Assembly (NCBI GenBank): GCA_910577945.1
Contig: CAJTNI010000009.1
Location: 1 to 64,000, forward strand
Direction of reading: 5' to 3'
DNA from: an uncultured Christensenella sp.
GTDB lineage: Bacteria > Bacillota > Clostridia > Christensenellales > Pumilibacteraceae
Length of the DNA stretch: 64,000 nucleotides
The notes beneath the pieces were generated by a model, which worked only from the letters and a program-made list of their open reading frames with translations, had not been told where the DNA came from and did no database searches. Positions 58,195-64,000 of the stretch are shown here, one piece after another (the first letter of the stretch is position 1; every line of letters starts with the position of its first letter). Made by a program: the position numbers and the translations under genes.

Positions 58195-58223
58195 CAAAAA
58201 GGGCTTCGAAAGTCCTTTTTTTG
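58195..58223 (+). terminator. Terminator of the ppx-maf-mreB operon
   Basis: AAAAAGGGCTT and AAGTCCTTTTT form an 11-bp stem with one G-U pair and a CGA loop, followed by more T residues. Confidence 0.88.
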
Positions 58224-58303
58224 TTGCGCGGGCAATCGTCGGCACGGCTAAAATCGCGGTAGATTTAATTTTTTATAAACGACAAAAGCGTACAAATTTC
58301 CGC

Positions 58304-58332
58304 TTGCGCTTTTGTGTGCCGTCGGGTATAAT
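58304..58332 (+). promoter_or_regulatory. Promoter of minD, predicted leaderless start
   Basis: TTGCGC (58304-58309), 17 bp, TATAAT (58327-58332), then 6 bp and the ATG at 58339. Confidence 0.72.
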
Positions 58333-58338
58333 GTGGCA

Positions 58339-59094
58339 ATGAAGAGTATCGTTATAACGTCGGGCAAGGGCGGCGTCGGCAAAACTACCGTTACCGCGTG
58401 CTTCGGAAAGGCGCTCGCGGCGCTCGGCAAGCGCGTGGTGCTTATGGACGCCGATTTCGGGCTGAATAATCTGGACGTGGTTTTGGGGTTGGAGAACCGA
58501 GTGGCGTACGATATAGCCGACGTGATAGACAATCGCTGTCGAGTGCGACAGGCGCTGGTGGAGAGCGACGTTCGCAATCTGTTTTTGCTGCCGTCGGCGC
58601 ACGGATATCTGGGCGAAAAGGTAACGGCGCAAAACCTCAGGCTTGTGCTCAACAGTCTTGCCGCTACGTTCGATTACGCGCTGGTGGATTGTCCCGCGGG
58701 TATAGAGGCGGGATTTCGCCGCGCCGTGGGCGCGTGCGAACGCGCAATGGTGGTTACGACGCCGCACATGAGCGCGCTGCGCGACGCGAACAAGGTGGTC
58801 GCGCTGCTGTCGTCGTACAAGCTTTGCCCGACGCTAATAGTCAACCGCGTGCGCGGCGATTTGCTCGCGGCAAACAAGATTCCCACGCCTGCGGAAATAA
58901 CGCAAATGCTCAAAGCCGAGGTGGACGGCGTGATACCCGAGACGGACGGCGTTTACGGATATTCGGCAATGCCGACCAAGCCGTTCGAGCTGTTGGCGCG
59001 CCGCGTGTGCTACGGCACGGGCGAGCCGCTCGACCCCGCCGCCGATTATCGCGGGCTGTTCGGCGCGATTAGGCGCAAGTTTAAAAGAGGCTGA
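58339..59094 (+). CDS. minD: Septum-site ATPase MinD
   Basis: 251 residues. Deviant Walker A SIVITSGKGGVGKTTVTACF (both lysines), Walker A' VVLMDADFGLNNLDVVLGLE, ALVDCPAGIEAGF and TTPHMSALRDANKVVALL are MinD features. The C-terminus YRGLFGAIRRKFKRG is the amphipathic membrane-targeting helix. ATG 58339 gives the standard start; the promoter ends 6 bp before it. minE follows one base after the stop. No minC is present in the window. Confidence 0.95.
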   Translation: MKSIVITSGKGGVGKTTVTACFGKALAALGKRVVLMDADFGLNNLDVVLGLENRVAYDIADVIDNRCRVRQALVESDVRNLFLLPSAHGYLGEKVTAQNLRLVLNSLAATFDYALVDCPAGIEAGFRRAVGACERAMVVTTPHMSALRDANKVVALLSSYKLCPTLIVNRVRGDLLAANKIPTPAEITQMLKAEVDGVIPETDGVYGYSAMPTKPFELLARRVCYGTGEPLDPAADYRGLFGAIRRKFKRG

Positions 59095-59095
59095 C

Positions 59096-59314
59096 ATGGA
59101 CGTACAAAGATTGACGCGTATGCTCGAAAACGACGAGGCGGGGAGCATGCGCGGCACGCTGCGCGTTGCGCAAGCCGATTTGATGAATTTGCTGTGCGAG
59201 TTTATGGACGTGAAAAAATTAGATATGCGCGTTGAAAAATCGGGCGACGCGTATACGCTGACCGTCACCGCCGAGGTAGATAAAATCTACGATATCGGCA
59301 AAATAAGCGGATAA
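59096..59314 (+). CDS. minE: MinE-like cell-division topological specificity factor
   Basis: 72 residues, slightly shorter than E. coli MinE (88). The second half fits MinE: RVAQADLMNLLCEFMDVKKLDMRVEKSG corresponds to the dimer region with LCEYM-DVD. The first half (MDVQRLTRMLENDE) is shortened and lacks the basic amphipathic helix normally present. The gene starts 1 bp after minD. With minD it would place the division site by displacing MinD from the membrane. Confidence 0.8.
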   Translation: MDVQRLTRMLENDEAGSMRGTLRVAQADLMNLLCEFMDVKKLDMRVEKSGDAYTLTVTAEVDKIYDIGKISG

Positions 59315-59371
59315 TATGCGATGCGTGCGCGCCGACTGTGCGCGCAAAACCATTTAAATTGCGGCTTTGCG

Positions 59372-59400
59372 TGCTTTTATGCGCGCGCCCGACATATAAT
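59372..59400 (+). promoter_or_regulatory. Possible promoter of the gene at 59407, predicted leaderless
   Basis: TATAAT (59395-59400) ends 6 bp before the ATG; the -35 (TGCTTT at 59372-59377, 17 bp away) is weak. Confidence 0.5.
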
Positions 59401-59406
59401 TTAACC

Positions 59407-59691
59407 ATGGATAAGTATTCGGGTTGCAATATAGTGGATAGCGTGGTGACTGCGCCGCCCAAGCCCGTAAAGACCGTCAAGCGGCGCGGGCTCGCGTCGT
59501 TTTTGGCGCGCGCGGCGGTGGCGGCGGTAGCTGTCGGGTTTATGTGTCTTTTGCGGTACGGCGGCATAGCGGCTATGCAGCCTGTGCGCGACGTGGCGCA
59601 CGACGTACTGTGCTACGACGTTTTCGGACGCGACGGGTTCGGCGAAACGCCCGTTTTAGAGCAAATATTCGGTGCGAAGCAAGCGAATTAA
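59407..59691 (+). CDS. Small single-pass membrane protein in the SpoIVFA position
   Basis: 94 residues. A soluble start with PPKPVKTVKRRG, one transmembrane helix (about residues 33-52) and a 40-residue outer segment ending VLEQIFGAKQAN. It lies between minE and an M50 peptidase; in Bacillus this place holds spoIVFA, whose product is larger and regulates the peptidase SpoIVFB. No LytM domain is visible. It may be a minimal regulator of the following protease; this is inferred from position only. Confidence 0.6.
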   Translation: MDKYSGCNIVDSVVTAPPKPVKTVKRRGLASFLARAAVAAVAVGFMCLLRYGGIAAMQPVRDVAHDVLCYDVFGRDGFGETPVLEQIFGAKQAN

Positions 59692-60589
59692 GCGCGGCCG
59701 CGTCAAGGTAAGTCGCAAGGTCGGCACGGAGGTATCCGTCTACATATCTCCGATAATGCTTATAATGGCGGTGTTTTTCGTCGCTTTCGGCATGGCGTAC
59801 GAGCTTGCGTGCTCGCTGACCGCCGTGATTTTGCATGAGTGCGCGCATGCGCGCGTCGCGAAAAAGCTCGGTTACGCGCTCGGTGAAATCAGGCTGATGC
59901 CGTACGGCGCGGCGCTGTGCGGAATTACCGACATGCGGCCCGCGCACGAGATTATAATCGCCGTCGCAGGTCCGCTTTTCAATCTCTTGCTGGGGCTCGT
60001 GTTTGCGGCGACCTGGTGGCTAGTGCCTGCGAGCTACGCGTTCACGTCCACGTTTTGCATGTGCAATCTTTACATAGGATTTTTCAATCTAATCCCCGTA
60101 TATCCGCTCGACGGCGGGCGAATAGCGTTCGCGCTGCTATCGGTGCGGCTGCGGCGCGCCAAGGCGTTCAAGGTAATGCGCGTGCTGTCGGCGGTATTCG
60201 GCGCGGCGTTTTTGGCGCTGTTCGTGCTGTCGGCGATTTATTCGCCAAACGTGTGTTTTTTGAGCGTGGGGCTGTTCATGCTGTTATCGGCGTTTATTCC
60301 CGATAGACGCGCGCAGTATTACGCGCTGTTTGCGACGGGCGAGCGCGACAAGCGTCTCAAAAAGCCGCTCGAAACGCGCACGTTCGCCGTGTCGCGCGAC
60401 GCGCCGCTAATCGAGCTGTGCAGGACGCTCGACCCCGACCGCTACACCGTTTTCGTGCTGTGCGACGGGAACGCCGCGCCCAATCGCAGCGTCAGCGAAA
60501 CCGAGCTGTTGGACGCCGTAAAGTCGCGCGGGTATGCGATAAGCGCGGCGGCGGCGTTCGGACTGACCGAAATTGACGAAAATACTTGA
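59672..60589 (+). CDS. SpoIVFB-type M50 site-2 protease with C-terminal CBS-like segment
   Basis: 305 residues, about six transmembrane helices. Zinc motifs are intact: AVILHECAHARVAKKLG (HExxH, about residue 52) and NLIPVYPLDGGRIAFALL (NPxPxDGG-like, about residue 143). The last 80 residues (RTFAVSRDAPLIELCRTLD, TVFVLCDGNAAP) resemble a single CBS-type module, as in SpoIVFB-like proteases. It cleaves a membrane-bound substrate inside the bilayer; in spores that is pro-sigma-K, here unknown. The start is GTG at 59672, overlapping the small membrane gene by 20 bp. Confidence 0.87.
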   Translation: MRSKRIKRGRVKVSRKVGTEVSVYISPIMLIMAVFFVAFGMAYELACSLTAVILHECAHARVAKKLGYALGEIRLMPYGAALCGITDMRPAHEIIIAVAGPLFNLLLGLVFAATWWLVPASYAFTSTFCMCNLYIGFFNLIPVYPLDGGRIAFALLSVRLRRAKAFKVMRVLSAVFGAAFLALFVLSAIYSPNVCFLSVGLFMLLSAFIPDRRAQYYALFATGERDKRLKKPLETRTFAVSRDAPLIELCRTLDPDRYTVFVLCDGNAAPNRSVSETELLDAVKSRGYAISAAAAFGLTEIDENT

Positions 60590-60614
60590 TTTTTCGCGCT
60601 TTTTGTGATATGCT
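60586..60614 (+). promoter_or_regulatory. Promoter of the gene at 60621, predicted leaderless start
   Basis: TTGATT (60586-60591), 17 bp, TATGCT (60609-60614), then 6 bp and the ATG. Confidence 0.68.
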
Positions 60615-60620
60615 TGCGGT

Positions 60621-62042
60621 ATGGACTATTTGGAGAGCGCGCGGCGGCTGAACGGTACTGCGTTCAGGGATTTCGCGCGCATGCTTTACGAATACAACAG
60701 GCGCGAGTACAACGCTTTGGTCGCCGAGCTGGTGCGCGGCGGACGGGCGGACGAGTATGCCAAAATTGCCGAAATGTCCGAGGTCGCGTGCGCGTCCGCA
60801 GAGGGCGCGTTCTACGACGGCGACGCGACCGTATCCGTGCGCAACATCGAGCAAAAGTATTTGCGCGAGCTGATTACGATTTGCACCGCGGCGGGGCTTA
60901 CGGAAAGCGACTATGCGCCGTTGCTGTTTGCCGCGGGGTACGCGGATAAAAACAGCGCGCTCGGGCGGTTGAACTGTGCGGTCGAGGAATACGTAAAGCG
61001 CCGCGCCGCCGATAATTTCGACGGTATCGCCGACCTGATAGACAGGTTCGACGCAAAATATATCAAGTACCGCGTGCTTATCGAGGTGGACCGCTCCCGT
61101 GCGGTGCGGCGACTGCTCAATAAGGCGGTTTACGAAAAGCATATCAACAAGGCGTTTGTGCGCGACGTGCTTATGGATTGCGCCGACGCCGCGCCCGCGC
61201 TGTTCGAGGCGTACAAGACGGCGGACGCGCACGAGCGCGTGGCGATTGTGCGCCTGCTTTTGGTTATGAAAAACGACGGGCGAGTGCGCGCGTTTTTGGA
61301 CGAAACCGTTGCGGCGGACAAGTCCAAGAGCGTCAGGGCGCTGCTCGACGAGCGCGAAAAAAAGCGCAAGGGCGGCGCGCCCGCGTATTTCGAGCGGCTC
61401 ATGGCGGACGGCAAGCCGCTCAGTCTCGCGCAATGGTCGGAGCTTTTGGACGGAGAGGATTTTGCCGAGGTTGCGGATAGGACTTTCTTTTGCGCGCGCG
61501 AAAACGGGTATACGCGCGTTTTGCTGTACAATAACGGCGAATTTACGGATTTGAACGACAGCGTCGCAGAGCTTGACGCCGCCGACGATATTTACGTGCT
61601 GCATCCGATTGACGCGCCCGCCGAGCTAGCGGACGTTTTCGCATCGGGCGTCGAACAGCCGTTTTTGCAGGCGGGGCGCCCGCTGTTTCACGTATTGTCG
61701 GGCGAGGTAGATTGCTCGTACAGGTTTTACGGCGACATGATTGCGCGCGACGCGTTCGAGAAGAACCGCAAGCGCATAGGCTTCGAGCTTTGCGAGCGGC
61801 GCGGCGGCGGTCAGACCGTCGCGTTGTATCGCGTCGGCGATTATTGCGTCGGCGCGGAATTGGACGGCGTGGGCGGCGGCTCGGTCGGCTGCGGCAAGCT
61901 CTTGTTTTTCCGCGCGAAGGACGTAGTGCGCGTCGGCCGCAATGTCTATATCGACGGCGCGCAGCCGCTTGCCGTGTCGGACGTGCCGCGGCGCGAGTAC
62001 AGCGAGCTGGTGTACGCAGTGCGCCGATTGTATACGGAATAG
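60621..62042 (+). CDS. Unknown protein, 473 residues, with DUF4132-like C-terminal part
   Basis: Not firmly recognised. Residues 1-240 are helical and repeat-like, with KRRAADNFDGIADLIDRFDAKYI and RVRAFLDETVAADKSKSVRALL, like HEAT/ARM repeats. From about residue 245 the protein has beta segments: FFCARENGYTRVLLYNNGEF, IYVLHPIDAPAELADVF, EQPFLQAGRPLFHVL and KNRKRIGFELCERRGGGQTV. The QPF-x-QA-R segment is like DUF4132/MolR-type proteins, whose function is poorly known. No membrane helix. It lies between the M50 protease and RNase G/E genes, where Bacillus has no such gene. Confidence 0.65.
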   Translation: MDYLESARRLNGTAFRDFARMLYEYNRREYNALVAELVRGGRADEYAKIAEMSEVACASAEGAFYDGDATVSVRNIEQKYLRELITICTAAGLTESDYAPLLFAAGYADKNSALGRLNCAVEEYVKRRAADNFDGIADLIDRFDAKYIKYRVLIEVDRSRAVRRLLNKAVYEKHINKAFVRDVLMDCADAAPALFEAYKTADAHERVAIVRLLLVMKNDGRVRAFLDETVAADKSKSVRALLDEREKKRKGGAPAYFERLMADGKPLSLAQWSELLDGEDFAEVADRTFFCARENGYTRVLLYNNGEFTDLNDSVAELDAADDIYVLHPIDAPAELADVFASGVEQPFLQAGRPLFHVLSGEVDCSYRFYGDMIARDAFEKNRKRIGFELCERRGGGQTVALYRVGDYCVGAELDGVGGGSVGCGKLLFFRAKDVVRVGRNVYIDGAQPLAVSDVPRREYSELVYAVRRLYTE

Positions 62043-62087
62043 CCGCGCGACCGATTTTTAAAATGCGGAATTTGCGCGGTCAATCAA

Positions 62088-62116
62088 TAGACAAAAACGC
62101 AATAATATGATAAAAT
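62088..62116 (+). promoter_or_regulatory. Promoter of the RNase G/E gene
   Basis: TAGACA (62088-62093), 17 bp, TAAAAT (62111-62116); the expected start is about 62123. Confidence 0.6.
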
Positions 62117-62122
62117 ACAATA

Positions 62123-62195
62123 GACGCAACGTGCGGAGAGAATGCCCGTTCGCGACGGGCGAGCCAATCCGCGATTGCGTCGAAACCGAACTTTT
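62123..62195 (+). promoter_or_regulatory. Structured 5' leader of the RNase G/E mRNA
   Basis: Three nested stems are visible: GACGCAA (62123-62129) with TTGCGTC (62175-62181), GCGGA (62133-62137) with TCCGC (62168-62172), and GCCCGT (62144-62149) with ACGGGC (62155-62160). A TTTTTT run follows at 62190-62195. The predicted transcript starts at the first base of the outer stem. Confidence 0.6.
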
Positions 62196-62241
62196 TTAAC
62201 ATCTTTGTAATGCACGCAATCGGATTTAGGGGCTTTGCGCA

Positions 62242-63741
62242 TTGAAAAGTAAAATTCTCGTAGATTACGAATCTTATATGTGTAGCGTCGCTTTGTTGGA
62301 AGACGGCGTTTTAAAGGAATTTTACGTCGAGGACCGCAACGTTTCGCGTATTACGGGCAATATATACAAGGGTCGCGTCGTAAACGTTTTGCCGGGGCTG
62401 TCGTCGGCGTTCGTCGATATCGGCGGACGCAGGAACGGATTTTTGTCGGCGGCGGACATGCTGGAAGACCGCTCGGCGCTGTCCCATTCGGGCTCGCTCC
62501 CGACCAAGCTCAACGTTAAGGAAGGCGACTACGTGCTCGTGCAGGCGGTCAAAGAGCCTACGGAGACCAAGGGCGCGCGGCTTTCGGCAAACCTCTCCAT
62601 TCCCGGGCGATACGTAGTGTACATGCCTACGGTAGACTTTATAGGTGTGTCGAATAAGATTACAGACGAGGGCGCGCGCGCCAAGCTGATAGAAACGCTC
62701 ACCAAGTTCCGCCCGACGCCGACTTGCGGATTGATTGCGCGCACAGCGGCAAAGGACGCGCGCCGTTCCGATATAATAGACGAAATCGAGTATTTCACCA
62801 AAACGTACAACCGAATTTTGGAGCAGTACAATTCGGCGAGCGGCGTGTCGCTGCTGTCCGCCGACGGCGATTTGGTGTTCCGCACGGTGCGCGACGTGCT
62901 CAATTCCACGGTGGACGAGATTGTGTGCAATAACGAGCTTGTCGCACGCAAGCTTAACGACTATTTGCAAGAGAACTTGGCGCATTCGGTCAAGGTGACG
63001 TGTCAGAGCGAGGGCGACGTGCTCAAAAGATACGGCGTTTTGAGCGAGGTGGAAAAGCTTTTAAAGCACAAGGTGGAGCTGCCGCACGGCGGCACGCTCG
63101 TTATCGACTATACCGAAGCGCTCACGGTGATAGACGTCAATTCGGCGCGGTTCGTGGGCAATACCGCGGACAGAGAGCAAACGGTTTTCGAAACCAACTG
63201 CGAGGCGGCGGCGGAGATAGCGCGACAGGTGCGGCTCAGAAATATCGGCGGCATGATAGTAATAGACTTTATCGACATGCACGACCCGCTGCATAACGAA
63301 GAGGTCGTGGATATTCTCGTTAGGGAAACGGCAAGCGACAGAACGCGAACGCGCGTGCTGCCAATGACCGAGCTGGGGCTTGTGCAAATGACGCGCAAGA
63401 AAACGGGCTCGGAGCTGCAATCGCTGCTGCTCGTGCCGTGTCCGCACTGTCACGGCGCGGCGAGCACGGTGTCGCCCAACTTTTTGGCGCGCAAGATTAA
63501 GTCGCAGTTGGTCGATATTTTCGACGACCCCATGTGCAGTGCGGCGATAATAACGGTCAATCCCGCGGCGTTTGCGGCGCTCGCGCGCGGCGCGTATTTC
63601 GAGACGCTCACAGGCTCGCAGCTCGCGGGCAAGCTGTTGTATTTGTCGGCAAGCGCGGAGGTCGCGCCCAACAGCTTCCGAATTTGCGCAAGGAGCGGCG
63701 TGGTGCTGACGGTGCCCGATAACGCGGTGCTTTTGGTTTGA
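62242..63741 (+). CDS. rng: Ribonuclease G/E family endoribonuclease
   Basis: 499 residues. Cleaves single-stranded A/U-rich RNA; acts in rRNA maturation and mRNA decay. S1 domain: GNIYKGRVVNVLPGLSSAFV (about residue 38) and GRRNGFLSAADM; RNase H-like and 5'-sensor parts follow, and the catalytic aspartates are in LTVIDVNSARFVG and IGGMIVIDFIDM. The zinc-link C-P-x-C-x-G (CPHCHG) is present near residue 410. The length matches RNase G rather than long RNase E. Start TTG at 62242, preceded by TAGGGG. Confidence 0.94.
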   Translation: MKSKILVDYESYMCSVALLEDGVLKEFYVEDRNVSRITGNIYKGRVVNVLPGLSSAFVDIGGRRNGFLSAADMLEDRSALSHSGSLPTKLNVKEGDYVLVQAVKEPTETKGARLSANLSIPGRYVVYMPTVDFIGVSNKITDEGARAKLIETLTKFRPTPTCGLIARTAAKDARRSDIIDEIEYFTKTYNRILEQYNSASGVSLLSADGDLVFRTVRDVLNSTVDEIVCNNELVARKLNDYLQENLAHSVKVTCQSEGDVLKRYGVLSEVEKLLKHKVELPHGGTLVIDYTEALTVIDVNSARFVGNTADREQTVFETNCEAAAEIARQVRLRNIGGMIVIDFIDMHDPLHNEEVVDILVRETASDRTRTRVLPMTELGLVQMTRKKTGSELQSLLLVPCPHCHGAASTVSPNFLARKIKSQLVDIFDDPMCSAAIITVNPAAFAALARGAYFETLTGSQLAGKLLYLSASAEVAPNSFRICARSGVVLTVPDNAVLLV

Positions 63742-63751
63742 GGCAGGCGAA

Positions 63752-64000
63752 ATGAAATATATCAACAAGGAATACGGCTTTGCGTTTCGTCCGCCGTTTT
63801 CGGACAAGTTTTACGAGCAGTCGGATAAAGGTCCGCCTATCGGCGAGGATAATTACCCGCAAAAATACGTCATGGGCGCGGGGTACGATTACCGTGCGAT
63901 AAACGGCGCGATGATAATCGGCAAGCACGGGTCAATGTGGGGCATTCGCGTGCTGTATTACGCCAATCAGAAATGGTTGGACAGCGCCGATTTTGCGGGA
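63752..64000 (+). CDS. Hypothetical protein (3' end beyond the window)
   Basis: The first 83 codons are visible and open to the right edge. The sequence begins MKYINKEYGFAFRPPFSDKF and continues with aromatic and glycine-rich strands (YVMGAGYDYRAINGAMIIG). It was not recognised. Start ATG is 10 bp after the RNase G/E stop, with an AGGCAGG site, so it is co-transcribed. Confidence 0.6.
   Translation, partial: MKYINKEYGFAFRPPFSDKFYEQSDKGPPIGEDNYPQKYVMGAGYDYRAINGAMIIGKHGSMWGIRVLYYANQKWLDSADFAG

Noticed and set aside
1..64000. CRISPR arrays, insertion sequences, prophage or rRNA operon
   Set aside because: No regularly spaced direct repeats, transposase, integrase, phage structural genes or rRNA sequences were seen.

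Overview
The window looks like a chromosomal segment of a Gram-positive anaerobe of the class Clostridia. The evidence is an rnf operon in the clostridial order C-D-G-E-A-B, an ApbE/NusG-II/Gx-transporter flavin module, the maf-mreB-min-M50 peptidase synteny of Bacillota, a PdaB-type deacetylase, a DegV protein and BspA-type leucine-rich repeats. Coding regions are GC-rich with many gcg/cgc codons; a few patches (about 4.5-6.0 kb and 46.1-47.6 kb) are clearly more AT-rich. The lineage call is inference; an uncultured gut clostridium (for example of the Christensenellales type) would fit.

Layout. 0-6 kb: the 3' end of a nitroreductase gene, a TetR regulator, rdgB plus a YfcE-type phosphoesterase, a probably frameshifted small gene, a six-tRNA operon (Gly-Arg-His-Gln-Gln-Lys, minus strand), tRNA-Leu, tRNA-Tyr and two unknown genes. 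6-15 kb: a large leucine-rich-repeat protein, a GNAT-YoaP protein, a second TetR gene beside an N-terminally deleted hydrolase, inorganic pyrophosphatase and a membrane-linked pyrophosphatase-like protein, a flavin-reductase-like protein with a HAD phosphatase, and birA. 15.7-24.3 kb: one long operon of apbE, a NusG-II protein, a Gx transporter, an aminotransferase, tyrS, a YigZ protein, ilvE, a Cys/Met-metabolism PLP enzyme and a PucR-type regulator. 25-26.5 kb: a cysteine desulfurase-family gene diverging from a DUF3343 sulfur/selenium-carrier-like gene. 26.5-36.3 kb: a long operon nth-obgE-(nadD-yqeK-rsfS fusion)-PAP2-tsaE-tsaB-rimI-hydrolase-membrane Mur ligase-SDR-nucleotidyltransferase. 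36.4-39.8 kb: a 1141-residue membrane-anchored surface protein. 40-46 kb: two half-size TSUP transporter genes and rnfCDGEAB. 46-52 kb: a rhomboid protease, gdhA, DegV, a polysaccharide deacetylase and a tandem-OB SSB. 52-64 kb: a membrane-anchored beta-propeller protein, ppx, then maf-mreB-minD-minE-(small membrane protein)-M50 protease-unknown-RNase G/E.

How the parts connect. ApbE attaches FMN to proteins such as RnfG and RnfD, so the 15.8-17.9 kb module probably services the Rnf complex at 41-46 kb. GdhA, the aminotransferases and the PLP enzyme point to amino-acid-based metabolism. The obgE operon combines ribosome maturation/silencing, NAD synthesis and t6A tRNA modification with a cell-wall-type ligase.

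Most notable observations: (i) about eight genes have a sigma-70-type promoter whose -10 box ends only 6-8 bp before the ATG, which predicts leaderless mRNAs; (ii) NadD, YqeK-type HD phosphatase and RsfS form one polypeptide; (iii) the RNase G/E mRNA should start inside a nested stem structure; (iv) the mre-min-spoIVF locus is reduced; (v) the tRNA-His gene has A73 instead of C73. Promoters throughout have a nearly fixed 17-bp spacer. No CRISPR array, insertion sequence, rRNA gene or prophage was seen.
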